Shown one piece after another: positions 1-7,869 of a stretch of 23,884 nucleotides of DNA. The stretch spans positions 1-23,884 of the forward strand of contig JAEXTA010000013.1 of NCBI GenBank assembly GCA_023453665.1. Direction: 5' to 3'. Position 1 is the first letter of the stretch. Each line of letters begins with the position of its first letter. A model generated the notes under the pieces. It was not told where the DNA came from. It did no database searches and was given only the letters and a program-made list of their open reading frames with translations. Position numbers and translations under genes: made by a program. The DNA comes from Bacteroidota bacterium. GTDB lineage: Bacteria > Bacteroidota > Ignavibacteria > Ignavibacteriales > Ignavibacteriaceae.

Positions 1-1479
1 GCTATAAACTCATGGGGATATTATGCAGAAGTTGACCCCGATAATGATGCGGCTAAGGAACTGTTCACTGCTGAATTTAAAGACAATCCTGAAATCAAAA
101 ATGTTTTTATGGATGCATATCTCAAATTTATTTCCAGAACAGAGAAAACAAATGCTGACAGTCTGATAGGTATTGAACTGGCTGAATTTGAAAAAAGAAA
201 AGTTGATGACGAAGACGGAATATCTGCGCTTTTCACCTGGTACACAAAGTTGAAACAAACTGAGAAAGCAGATTCATACTTAAAAATATTGATGGAAAAA
301 TATCCGAAAAGCAAAACACTTCAGACAGAACGTTTCAAACAATTCCGCAATGAAACAGATGTGAACAATAAAATTAATCTTGCAGGTCAGTTTGAAAAAG
401 ATTTTCCGGAAAGCGAATACATTAAAACCATGTACGATATTATTGCCAATGAATACAGGGATTCAAAAAAGTATAAGGAAGCTCTTGAATTCTTAAAGGT
501 TAATAAAGAAAAACCATCAGCATACAGGTTTTATGCAGTAGCTAACAGAATGATTGAAGAAGGAGTTTTACCCGAAGTAGCAATGGAGATTGCAAAGGTT
601 GGTGTTGAAAGGAACAGGGATGAAGTCGAAAAACCTAAAGTCGAAAAACCAAAATACTACGGCGGGAGTGACTGGAAGGAAGAACGTGAATATATATTAG
701 GACTTACGTTGAATGTTCTGGCAAAACTACAGCATAATGCCGGCAATAAATCAGATGCAGAAAAAAATCTGAAGGAAGCTGTTGAATTGACACAGGGAAA
801 AGAAGCTGCAATCAATGAATTATACAGCCGTGTGTTGATTGATGTAGCTAATTATAAAACCGCGATAGAGGAAATTGAAAAACATATTAAAGCCGGCAAT
901 GGATCTGCTGAACTTAAAAAATTACTTAAAGAGGCTTACACAAAAGAACGGGGAAGCGATGCCGGTTTCGATCAATATTTATCAGGGTTTGAAACACAGG
1001 CCAAAGAACTGATGATCGAAAAACTCAAAAAGGATATGGTAAAAATTGCCGCACCCGATTTTAAACTTTTTGATCTTGATGGTAAGCCGGTAACCTTAAA
1101 AGAAATGAAAGGTAAAGTTGTTGTACTTGATTTCTGGGCTACATGGTGTGGTCCGTGCCTTTCATCTTTCCCTTCAATGCAGAAAGCCGTTGAAAAGTAT
1201 TCGGCTGAAGGAAAGGTGAAATTCCTGTTTATTAATTCCTGGGAGAACGTTGCCGATAAAGAACAGAACGCTGTTGATTTTATAGAAAAGACCAAATATC
1301 CATTCAGGGTTTTACTGGACCTGGATAACAAGGTTATTGAGAGCTACAAGGTATCGGGAATACCGACTAAATTTATTATCGATAAAGAAGGCAACACAAG
1401 GTTCATTAGCGTAGGCTTTAGCGGAAATGCTGATACTATGCTTGATGAATTAAGCACAATGATCGGAATGCTTCTTTAA
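1..1479 (+). CDS. TPR-containing TlpA-like thioredoxin-domain protein (5' truncated)
   Basis: The reading frame is open from base 1, so the true start lies before the window and 492 residues are visible. The N-terminal two thirds are charged and helical with spaced repeats that look like TPR helices. The C-terminal ~140 residues are a redoxin/thioredoxin domain: PDFKLFDLDGKPVTLKEMKG, then DFWATWCGPC with the CxxC cysteines at visible residues 383 and 386, and the cis-proline segment SGIPTKFIIDKEG. The family (TlpA/ResA/AhpC-TSA-like) carries out thiol-disulfide exchange, usually outside the cytoplasm. Export cannot be checked because the N terminus is missing. The TPR part probably binds a partner protein. 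A short internal duplication (VEKPKVEKPK) lies near visible residue 210. The gene ends 20 bp before a strong terminator, so it is the last gene of its transcript. Confidence 0.9.
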   Translation, partial: AINSWGYYAEVDPDNDAAKELFTAEFKDNPEIKNVFMDAYLKFISRTEKTNADSLIGIELAEFEKRKVDDEDGISALFTWYTKLKQTEKADSYLKILMEKYPKSKTLQTERFKQFRNETDVNNKINLAGQFEKDFPESEYIKTMYDIIANEYRDSKKYKEALEFLKVNKEKPSAYRFYAVANRMIEEGVLPEVAMEIAKVGVERNRDEVEKPKVEKPKYYGGSDWKEEREYILGLTLNVLAKLQHNAGNKSDAEKNLKEAVELTQGKEAAINELYSRVLIDVANYKTAIEEIEKHIKAGNGSAELKKLLKEAYTKERGSDAGFDQYLSGFETQAKELMIEKLKKDMVKIAAPDFKLFDLDGKPVTLKEMKGKVVVLDFWATWCGPCLSSFPSMQKAVEKYSAEGKVKFLFINSWENVADKEQNAVDFIEKTKYPFRVLLDLDNKVIESYKVSGIPTKFIIDKEGNTRFISVGFSGNADTMLDELSTMIGMLL

Positions 1480-1499
1480 TCTTAGTAAAATTTAAATTG

Positions 1500-1526
1500 A
1501 ATCCCGCTTTTAGCGGGATTTTTTTT
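1500..1526 (+). terminator. Rho-independent terminator after the thioredoxin gene
   Basis: A perfect 9-bp stem, AATCCCGCT / AGCGGGATT, closes a TTT loop and is followed by a run of T. It lies just after the stop of the TPR-thioredoxin gene and isolates that gene from the GWxTD operon. Confidence 0.92.
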
Positions 1527-1597
1527 GTGCAAAGTTTGAGGTTGGAAATTAGTATCTGAATTATTTAGATTATTAACAAAACACTGAATCCTTTCGG

Positions 1598-3631
1598 ATG
1601 AAAATTTATAACTCAAAAATATTATTGCTGTTAATATTGTTAACACCATTTGATCTTAAACCAATCAATAATTTTAAATCGGTAAGTGACAATATCTTAA
1701 CATTTGAAATACTAACAGATGATTCTACATCCGAAAACACCAACCAGTACTACCAGCTTGCATTGGATAATGTTCAGAAGAATACGCCGCACAGCCGGAG
1801 TCTTGCCCGTGATTTTTTACGTAAAGCCATAAACATCGAACCCGGAAACATTGAACTCCGGATAAAACTTGCCCAGCTTCTTGAAAACAGTTTCAGTGCA
1901 TCTGCCGAAGAAGAATATAACACAGTTCTTTCGTTCGATCCATCAAACACAAATGCACTGCTTGGCATTGCACGTATTTCAGAATCTGAGTTTTATGAAT
2001 GGCTCAACTCTGTAAAATTGTTTGAGGAAAATATTATTATTGAATTCAACGACTTTGCAATGGAAGATTTCAACAAAGCAGAATCCTTCCTTAAAAATAC
2101 GCTTGATGTCGATTCACTAAACTATTCAGCTAACACCAGACTTGCACTACTCTATGAATCAATAAATAAAAATGAAGACGCATATTTTTATCTCAGCAGA
2201 CTTATGGAATGTTATCCCGATTCATTCAGCGTTTACTTAAATGCCGGGCTTGTTCTATACAAACTTTCAAAAATTGAAGAAGCAAATAGCTGTTTTCTTA
2301 CCGCATTCGGATTGATGCCGCAGGAAGAAAAAAATGAGTTTACATATTCTTCAGTTGTGAAACTGCTTGAGCCGGTTATCGATTCAAAACTGGAATCATA
2401 TTCACAATATGAAATTGAAGATCTGCTCGATTACTACTGGAACACAAGTGACCCGCTTATTCTTACAGATTATAATGAAAGACTGATTGAACATTACGTA
2501 AGAATGGTTTATTCCAATCTTCGTTTTACTCCAAGGAATCAGAAAGCCGGCTGGAAAACAGACAGAGGCGAAGTTGTAATGCGTTATGGTGAACCGGAAA
2601 ATTATATGCGGATAAGACCAAACGTTGACTGGGGCGTTTTTAATGTTAAAACCGAAGTGTGGCAGTATAAAAATATGACGCTCGGTTTTACCGACACATA
2701 TTCTTCAGGTGAATATGTTTTCAATATTCCATCCTCGCCTGAAGACCGTGTCAGAACTCAGTTTGCAGGAGATACATACTCATTCATAAATGAATTTAAG
2801 AGAGCTCAACATCAGCTTTACATCCCGAAGTTCGAAGGACCCGCATTTAACGTTGAGTTGAACTCTGTTCAGTTCCGGAATGAAAAGGATAAATACAAAA
2901 CTGATTTGTACGTCAATTATTCAATGCCTGATACTGTTAATCCTGATCATACTTATGGTGTATTTCTATTTGATAAATATTTTGAAAAAATAGTTGATGA
3001 AAGAAAAATAATTTCAGGGTCTGACCTGAAGAGACTGAAATCGGGAACAGTTAATACAGTATCTATTACATCTGAACCTGTTGATGGAAACCTTGCCTTT
3101 GAAATAATCAGGAATGAAGATAAAGGAGTATCGAGTAACCACGGAACTTTTAAGGTTAAAAATTTTTCATCGGATAAACTTTTAATAAGTGATCTGCTTC
3201 TTGCTTCTGAAATTGAATTTGAATCCGGGAACAATTCATTCATCAAAAGAAAAAATCTTAATCTTCTGCCAAATCCTTCAAATGAATTTGGCAAACAGGA
3301 TGAGATTTTTGTTTACTTTGAAGTTTATAATCTTACCAAAGGCTTAAGTGATTATGAATTTGATCAGTCATTCACATTAAAAAATACAGACAATGAAAAT
3401 TTTTCTGTGGGTAAAGTTATAGGGTCGGTTTTAAACTTTGTCGGCTTGCAGGATGAGGATGAAAGCATTTCGGTTTCTTCAGCAATTAAATCAAATGAAA
3501 AAGATACCGATATCTATCTTCAGCTTGATCTGAGCGGCTATAGTCCGGGTGAGTATGAACTGATCGTAAATGTCACAGACAAAAACTCCGGACAAAGTGT
3601 TGAAACAAAATCAAAGCTTATAATCAATTGA
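1598..3631 (+). CDS. GWxTD domain-containing TPR protein, exported
   Basis: The protein has 677 residues. It starts with a hydrophobic segment (KILLLLILLTPF, about residues 7-18) that reads as a signal peptide or anchor. Residues ~45-260 contain TPR-like repeats, for example IEPGNIELRIKLAQLLENSF and SVYLNAGLVLYKLSKIEEAN. The family signature GWKTDRGEVVMRYGEPENY begins at residue 318, and the rest is beta-rich. GWxTD proteins are known from Bacteroidota, Acidobacteriota and Gemmatimonadota-type genomes; their biochemical role is not established. The ATG at 1598 has no good Shine-Dalgarno sequence but places the hydrophobic segment at the N terminus. A TonB-like gene follows after 6 bp, so the two are probably cotranscribed. 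The domain call is secure; the function is unknown. Confidence 0.88.
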   Translation: MKIYNSKILLLLILLTPFDLKPINNFKSVSDNILTFEILTDDSTSENTNQYYQLALDNVQKNTPHSRSLARDFLRKAINIEPGNIELRIKLAQLLENSFSASAEEEYNTVLSFDPSNTNALLGIARISESEFYEWLNSVKLFEENIIIEFNDFAMEDFNKAESFLKNTLDVDSLNYSANTRLALLYESINKNEDAYFYLSRLMECYPDSFSVYLNAGLVLYKLSKIEEANSCFLTAFGLMPQEEKNEFTYSSVVKLLEPVIDSKLESYSQYEIEDLLDYYWNTSDPLILTDYNERLIEHYVRMVYSNLRFTPRNQKAGWKTDRGEVVMRYGEPENYMRIRPNVDWGVFNVKTEVWQYKNMTLGFTDTYSSGEYVFNIPSSPEDRVRTQFAGDTYSFINEFKRAQHQLYIPKFEGPAFNVELNSVQFRNEKDKYKTDLYVNYSMPDTVNPDHTYGVFLFDKYFEKIVDERKIISGSDLKRLKSGTVNTVSITSEPVDGNLAFEIIRNEDKGVSSNHGTFKVKNFSSDKLLISDLLLASEIEFESGNNSFIKRKNLNLLPNPSNEFGKQDEIFVYFEVYNLTKGLSDYEFDQSFTLKNTDNENFSVGKVIGSVLNFVGLQDEDESISVSSAIKSNEKDTDIYLQLDLSGYSPGEYELIVNVTDKNSGQSVETKSKLIIN

Positions 3632-3637
3632 ACCGGG

Positions 3638-4261
3638 ATGATTTCAAGCAGGTATAAATATAATTACAACAGGAATCTTTTGATATCATTTATCATTAGT
3701 GTTTTGCTGGTCATTTCTGTTTTTTCATTTCTTCCTCCTTATGAAAAATCATACAGGAAAATATTAACAACGCCCGATCTGTACATTCCGGTTGAATATG
3801 TGCCGTCGACAAGAATGTCACCCAGGCAATTTTCAAAATCAACTGAAGAAAAGAGTATCGAGCCAACTTTAAAGAATGAGAATTTATTAACAGAGAAAAT
3901 CAGTGAAGTAACTGAAGACATTGAAGCCGGAAAAATTATATCCGTTGGTGATAGTGATACTGAAAATGAATCATCACAGCAAAACACGGGCAATGAAAAT
4001 GTGGTAAACTATTTTTCTGCAAGACAGGTACTTGAAGTTATGCCTGTTAAGGTTAAGGATTTCACTGGTTCTATAAAAATATCCGTACTCGTTAATAAAG
4101 ACGGCAGGGTAAAGGATCATAAAATCCTGAAAAGCACAATTGAATGTAAAGACTGTGTAAAACTAGTTATAGATGCGTTATATAGTTCGCGCTGGCAGCC
4201 TCTCCTTGTTGATGGTAAACAACAGGAATTCTGGACAGAAAAAGTGTATAACTTTAACTGA
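3638..4261 (+). CDS. TonB-like energy transducer protein
   Basis: The protein has 207 residues in a classic TonB layout. There is one N-terminal membrane helix (about residues 13-32), then a polar, low-complexity periplasmic spacer (~35-115), then a C-terminal TonB-type domain with the pattern GSIKISVLVNKDGRVKDHKI...VIDALYSSRWQPLLVDGK. TonB proteins couple the proton motive force (through ExbB/ExbD) to outer-membrane receptors. No exbBD genes are visible here. Two cysteines (ECKDC) in the C-terminal domain could form a disulfide in the periplasm. The gene follows the GWxTD gene by 6 bp, suggesting an operon. Its TGA stop abuts the stop of the convergent YitT gene with no base between. Some TonB-like C-terminal proteins do not energise transport, so the exact role is open. 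Confidence 0.82.
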   Translation: MISSRYKYNYNRNLLISFIISVLLVISVFSFLPPYEKSYRKILTTPDLYIPVEYVPSTRMSPRQFSKSTEEKSIEPTLKNENLLTEKISEVTEDIEAGKIISVGDSDTENESSQQNTGNENVVNYFSARQVLEVMPVKVKDFTGSIKISVLVNKDGRVKDHKILKSTIECKDCVKLVIDALYSSRWQPLLVDGKQQEFWTEKVYNFN

Positions 4262-5197
4262 TCAGATACGCCGCCGGAAACCTTGCCCATGGACTTCATG
4301 TACATTATTGATTATCACAAACGCGTCCGGATCAACTTCCTTTATAATTTGAGTAAGCTGACTTAATTCCTTCATTGTAACTATCGTAAAAATAATTTCG
4401 CGTTCAACATTCCTGTAAAGCCCGCGCGCTTTTAATGCCGTAGCACCGCGGCTTAAGTCATACATTATCTTCTCACCGATTTCTTTATGTTTGTCGGAGA
4501 TGATATAAACAACTCTTGCGTAATCAAACCCATCTATTATCACATCAATTAATCTGCTGGAAATAAGAAGAAGAAATACTGCATACATTGTAAGCACTGC
4601 TGCTGGTCTGTCGGGTGAAAGATCTTTTATATCGATAATAAATCCTGCGAGAGCTATAACAAAAAGATCAGTTATCATTATTGCCTGCCCAGGTTTTATA
4701 CCGTATCGCTTTTGCATGATTGCCGCAACAATATCAGAACCTGCAGTAGTTCCGCGGAACTTAAAAATAATTCCTAAACCTAAACCAAGTAATGATGCAC
4801 CTATCAGAATCAGGAACAGAAAATCATTCTGAAATAAATTTTTGACAGTTTCTGTTTCCTGCATTTTTATAAAATCTATTACAGGAATATCACCGCGAAA
4901 AAAATCTATAAAGAAAGCATTAAGAGTAAAAGCATAAAAAGTTCTAACGCCGAATTGTTTGCCGAGTTCTTTTACTCCCCAAAGGTAAAGAGGAATATTT
5001 AAAACCCATATAAGCAGACCGACAGGAATAGATTTATTCGAGAGATAATGTATCGCCATCGAAAGACCGCTTACACCGCCGGGCACAACCTGTGCATCAA
5101 CAAGAAATACACCAATACCGATGCCCATTAATGCGGCGCCGAGTGTAAGAAAAAAATAATCTATTAACGGGTACTTCTTTAAAAACTTATTGCTCAT
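4262..5197 (-). CDS. YitT family membrane protein (DUF161 + DUF2179)
   Basis: The protein has 311 residues. Several hydrophobic helices span about residues 12-205, with the typical N-terminal glycine-rich segment LGAALMGIGIGVFLVDAQVV followed by PGGVSGLSM, and the later GTTAGSDIVAAIMQKRYGIKPGQ motif. The C-terminal ~80 residues are a soluble DUF2179-type domain (IIFTIVTMKELSQLTQIIKEVDPDAFVIINNVHEVHG). The full length matches the family. YitT-type proteins are inner-membrane proteins of uncertain function and have been suggested as transporters. The start codon is preceded only by a weak purine stretch. A terminator-like hairpin lies 23 bp upstream of the start, between this gene and the next gene on the same strand. 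Confidence 0.9.
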   Translation of the reverse strand: MSNKFLKKYPLIDYFFLTLGAALMGIGIGVFLVDAQVVPGGVSGLSMAIHYLSNKSIPVGLLIWVLNIPLYLWGVKELGKQFGVRTFYAFTLNAFFIDFFRGDIPVIDFIKMQETETVKNLFQNDFLFLILIGASLLGLGLGIIFKFRGTTAGSDIVAAIMQKRYGIKPGQAIMITDLFVIALAGFIIDIKDLSPDRPAAVLTMYAVFLLLISSRLIDVIIDGFDYARVVYIISDKHKEIGEKIMYDLSRGATALKARGLYRNVEREIIFTIVTMKELSQLTQIIKEVDPDAFVIINNVHEVHGQGFRRRI

Positions 5198-5220
5198 AAT
5201 TAAAAACTTTCTTTATCCAT

Positions 5221-5252
5221 TAAAAAAACGCAGCCTGTTTAGGAGCTGCGTT
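5221..5252 (-). terminator. Terminator/attenuator between small membrane protein and YitT gene
   Basis: Read on the minus strand, AACGCAGC and GCTGCGTT form an 8-bp stem around a 10-nt loop, followed by a run of seven T. It sits 18 bp after the stop of the 124-residue membrane protein gene and only 23 bp before the YitT start, so it may act as a partial terminator. Confidence 0.8.
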
Positions 5253-5270
5253 ATTAAAAGCATTTCCGAA

Positions 5271-5645
5271 TTAATAATTGCTTGGCATATTGCTGAATGC
5301 GGAAAACATTGCCGCACCGATCGTAAGTATTAAAATTACATAAAGTACAATCATCACTAACGCAATTATCATCAGCACCTTCTGTATAAAAAAGAAACTT
5401 GACTGTCTTTCCAAAGCGCGATCGAGTGAACTTGCATCGCCGCCGACTAAAAATGAAGAAAATGAATCTGCAGACTCACGCAGTCTTAATCCGCAAATGA
5501 TAAATGGTATTCCAACTAAAGCGCCGACTATCGTTAAACAATACAGAGCGCCAAGTATGATATAAAAAATTCCTACGAATCTCATATCACCGCTCATTTT
5601 ACTGAGTATTGTATTTAACATTGGCGAATTTGTAAAATCACTCAT
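5271..5645 (-). CDS. Small membrane protein, DUF5362-like
   Basis: The protein has 124 residues and no recognisable catalytic motif. Two hydrophobic segments occur near residues 22-50 (VGIFYIILGALYCLTIVGAL) and one strongly hydrophobic stretch near 88-116. A polar linker lies between them (RLRESADSFSSFLVGGDASS). The layout resembles DUF5362-type small membrane proteins found in Bacteroidota and related genomes, but I assign this only by general similarity. The start at 5645 is well supported: AAGGAG lies five bases upstream on the minus strand. The terminator hairpin downstream suggests a single-gene transcript. Function is unknown. Confidence 0.75.
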   Translation of the reverse strand: MSDFTNSPMLNTILSKMSGDMRFVGIFYIILGALYCLTIVGALVGIPFIICGLRLRESADSFSSFLVGGDASSLDRALERQSSFFFIQKVLMIIALVMIVLYVILILTIGAAMFSAFSNMPSNY

Positions 5646-5825
5646 AAAAACTCCTTCTGATTAATTGTTAAATTTTACTAACTATTAACACAGCCCGGCA
5701 GTTATGACAGCATTTAAAAGAACTGCTGCAAAATTATCTACATACTTCCTTTGAAGCAATCAGAATAAAAATAAAAGTAACCCGATCATTTCTACTTTCC
5801 AGGGTAGAGTCTCTCTCTATTAAAA

Positions 5826-5908
5826 ATGTCATTTCGAGCGAGCCCGCGTTTTCATCAGGCGAGAGAGAAATCTCATCGGAGAGAAAGATTAAGAAAAAGA
5901 TAAAGAGA
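5826..5908. repeat. Dispersed repeat, copy A (83 bp)
   Basis: This matches 6050-6132 base for base with no gap and about five substitutions, all in the first 39 bases. It begins ATGTCATTTCGAGCGAGCC and ends with one copy of the 40-bp unit that is tandemly expanded in copy B. Confidence 0.9.
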
Positions 5909-5954
5909 TATCTCCCTGCCTTTGGCGGATCGTCTGTTACGAGCAACACCTCTC

Positions 5955-5983
5955 TGTCACACTGAGCCTGTCGAAGTGTGACA
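5955..5983. repeat. Hairpin repeat with CACTGAGCCTGTCGAAGTG core
   Basis: A perfect 9-bp inverted repeat, TGTCACACT / AGTGTGACA, encloses GAGCCTGTCGA. The core is of a type that recurs in many bacterial genomes as an intergenic palindrome. Confidence 0.8.
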
Positions 5984-6049
5984 ACGTTCACAATCCATTA
6001 TTGTACTCCTAAACAATAGTCCCAGGTAATTGAAGAGAATAAAAGTGAA

Positions 6050-6132
6050 ATGTCATTTCGAACGAACCCTGGTTTTCATCAGGCGACAGAGAAATCTCAT
6101 CGGAGAGAAAGATTAAGAAAAAGATAAAGAGA
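6050..6132. repeat. Dispersed repeat, copy B (83 bp), leading into tandem array
   Basis: This is the second copy of the 83-bp repeat at 5826-5908. Its last part is the first unit of the 40-bp tandem array. Confidence 0.9.
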
Positions 6133-6220
6133 AATCTCATCGGAGAGAAAGATTAAGAAAAAGATAAAGAGAAATCTCATCGGAGAGAAAGATTAAGAAA
6201 AAGATAAAGAGAAATCTCAT
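6089..6220. repeat. 40-bp tandem repeat, 3.3 copies
   Basis: Three identical 40-bp units (6089-6128, 6129-6168, 6169-6208) are followed by a 12-base partial unit. Each unit starts GAGAAATCTCATCGGAGAG and continues with an A/G-rich stretch. A fourth single unit stands alone at 5865-5904. The unit length is not a multiple of three and there are no unique spacers, so this is neither coding nor CRISPR. Confidence 0.95.
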
Positions 6221-6230
6221 CCCCGCCGTC

Positions 6231-6252
6231 ATACTTGTCCGCCAGGACGTAT
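6231..6252. repeat. Short hairpin (GTCC-GCCA-GGAC type)
   Basis: ATAC..GTCC, loop GCCA, GGAC.GTAT form an imperfect inverted repeat directly after the tandem array. It looks like another intergenic palindromic element. Confidence 0.55.
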
Positions 6253-6281
6253 CGTTTCATTATGCAAAGCTTCACCTCGTC

Positions 6282-6302
6282 ATGCTGAACTAGTTTCAGC
6301 AT
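6282..6302. repeat. Hairpin repeat ATGCTGAA-CTAGT-TTCAGCAT
   Basis: An 8-bp perfect stem, embedded in the common intergenic repeat form GTCATGCTGAAC...GTTTCAGCATCTC. It belongs to the same broad family as the repeats at 9994-10085 and inside the riboswitch. Confidence 0.8.
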
Positions 6303-6361
6303 CTCAGGAGGGAACAATTTAGTCCTCCACAAATGAGTATGACAAATGATGAAACATTCCT

Positions 6362-6369
6362 TAACTTTG
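6362..6369 (+). promoter_or_regulatory. Possible Bacteroidota -7 promoter element
   Basis: TAACTTTG fits the Bacteroidota -7 consensus TAnnTTTG and lies about 47 bases before the DUF4139 start codon, a sensible distance. I find no TTTG-type -33 element at the usual spacing, so the call is weak. Confidence 0.3.
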
Positions 6370-6415
6370 TGCAGTATCAAAACACAAAATCATTTAACTA
6401 AGGAGTACACCGCAA

Positions 6416-7780
6416 ATGAAACTCAAAAAACTTGTAATATTATTTCTTGTTCTGTCTTTCATTGGAATAACATCAGCACAGGAACAAAAACTTGCAGTAA
6501 CAGTTTACAACGCAAACCTTGGAGTGATAAAAGACCAGAGAAAACTTGATCTCAAATCAGGTATATCAAACATATCCGTAACAGATGTCGCGCAGTACAT
6601 CGATCCCACCAGCGTTCACATAAAACTTAATGGCGAAGTGATTGAACAGAACTACCAGTACGACCTCGTGAGCCTTGACAAAATCGTTCAGAAATATATT
6701 GATAAAGACATACAGCTTATCAATGAAAACAATGAACTTATCGAAGGCAAACTACTATCAGGCGGCGCGGGACAGGTTGTGCTTCAGAAAAAAGAAGGCG
6801 GACTTGTAATGCTTCCAAACCTTACCAAGTACAGATTTTCCGTTGGCTCACTGCCTGAAGGATTGATAACAAAACCGACACTCGTATGGCTTGTAAATTC
6901 AAATTCATCCGGAAAGCAGGATGTGGAAATCTCCTACCAGACAGCAGGTATGAACTGGCATGCTGAATACGTCGCAGTGCTTAACAGTAATGATACAAAG
7001 ATAGATCTCAATAGCTGGGTAAGTGTTGAAAATAATTCCGGGACTACATATAAAGATGCGAAACTGAAATTAATTGCAGGCGATCTTAACTTTGTGCAGA
7101 ACGAACCCGTTTCAGTTGGAATGGAAGACATGTTGTTTCGAAACAAATCAGTTGACCAGGAACAGTTCGGTGAAAAAGATTTTTTTGAATATCATATCTA
7201 CGATCTTAAAAGACCAACAACACTTGCCAACAACGAAACCAAACAAATTTCATTATTCGAAGCAGGCGATGTTGGCGTTGTTAAAAAATATTTTTTCAAA
7301 AGCGGTTCAAGATATTCCTATAGGCCTTCATCATCAGGAAAGGTTAATGTTATAGTTGAATTTGAAAACAAAGAAAGCAACAACCTCGGTGTGCCTATGC
7401 CTAAAGGAAAAGTAAGAGTATATAAATCAGATGGTGAATCAGTCGAGTTTATCGGTGAAGATATGATTGACCACACACCAAAGAACGAAAAAATAAAACT
7501 TAAAATCGGTGATGCGTTTGATATAGTCGCGGAAGAAGTACAGACAGAAAATAAAAGAATAACCGACCGTGTAAGCGAACAGGCTTATGATTTGAAATTC
7601 AGGAACAGGAAAAAAGAAGATGTAGTGATAGAAGTCGAAAGGGGATTAGGACTTAATTGGGAAGTACTAAGCTCATCCATCAACTATGAAAAGAAAGACT
7701 CACAGAACATCACTTTCAAAGTGCCTGTTAAAGCTGATGGCGAAACTGTGTTGAAGTTCAGGGTAAGGTATTCGTACTAA
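6416..7780 (+). CDS. Secreted DUF4139 domain-containing protein
   Basis: The protein has 454 residues. A clear signal peptide (MKLKKLVILFLVLSFIGITSA, residues 1-21) predicts export. The mature N terminus (LAVTVYNANLGVIKDQRKLDLKSG) and the segment VEISYQTAGMNWHAEYVAVL are typical of DUF4139-type proteins. So is the end, which has beta-strand pairs such as VVIEVERGLGLNWEVL and a final KVPVKADGETVLKFRVRYSY. The family is beta-rich and exported; its function is not established. AAGGAG at 6400-6405 stands ten bases before the ATG and supports this start. The gene lies alone between the repeat block upstream and a hairpin repeat downstream. Confidence 0.88.
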   Translation: MKLKKLVILFLVLSFIGITSAQEQKLAVTVYNANLGVIKDQRKLDLKSGISNISVTDVAQYIDPTSVHIKLNGEVIEQNYQYDLVSLDKIVQKYIDKDIQLINENNELIEGKLLSGGAGQVVLQKKEGGLVMLPNLTKYRFSVGSLPEGLITKPTLVWLVNSNSSGKQDVEISYQTAGMNWHAEYVAVLNSNDTKIDLNSWVSVENNSGTTYKDAKLKLIAGDLNFVQNEPVSVGMEDMLFRNKSVDQEQFGEKDFFEYHIYDLKRPTTLANNETKQISLFEAGDVGVVKKYFFKSGSRYSYRPSSSGKVNVIVEFENKESNNLGVPMPKGKVRVYKSDGESVEFIGEDMIDHTPKNEKIKLKIGDAFDIVAEEVQTENKRITDRVSEQAYDLKFRNRKKEDVVIEVERGLGLNWEVLSSSINYEKKDSQNITFKVPVKADGETVLKFRVRYSY

Positions 7781-7804
7781 AAATTGTATTAAATCTTTAT
7801 ACCT

Positions 7805-7847
7805 GGCTGTCACGGTTTGGACTCCCATAGGGACGGGCGTGACAGGC
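7805..7847. repeat. Hairpin repeat, left flank of AT-rich gene pair
   Basis: The first 19 bases, GGCTGTCACGGTTTGGACT, are identical to 9242-9260. The outer arms CTGTCACG (7807-7814) and CGTGACAG (7838-7845) pair, and an inner palindrome TCCC-ATA-GGGA sits in the loop at 7823-7833. Confidence 0.88.
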
Positions 7848-7869
7848 GAGGAAAGGCAAGAGCTGCAAG

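Larger units (their letters stand above)
5646..6415. other. Gene-free region dense in short repeats
   Basis: I see no convincing gene in these 770 bases. Two ~83-bp repeat copies, a 40-bp tandem array and at least three separate short hairpins occupy much of the block; they are listed individually. Two short open frames on the minus strand (5734-5991 and 6177-6380) are read from repeat sequence and are not credible genes. The right-hand end holds the leader of the DUF4139 gene. Confidence 0.8.

Noticed and set aside
5734..5991. 85-residue open frame on the minus strand
   Set aside because: It is read from intergenic repeat sequence (peptide TLRQAQCDREVLLVT is typical of the palindromic repeat) and has no ribosome site or protein-like pattern.
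6089..6220. Possible CRISPR array
   Set aside because: The 40-bp units are directly adjacent with no unique spacers, so this is a plain tandem repeat; no cas genes are nearby.
6177..6380. 67-residue open frame on the minus strand
   Set aside because: It runs from hairpin repeats into the tandem array, whose 40-bp period does not keep a frame.
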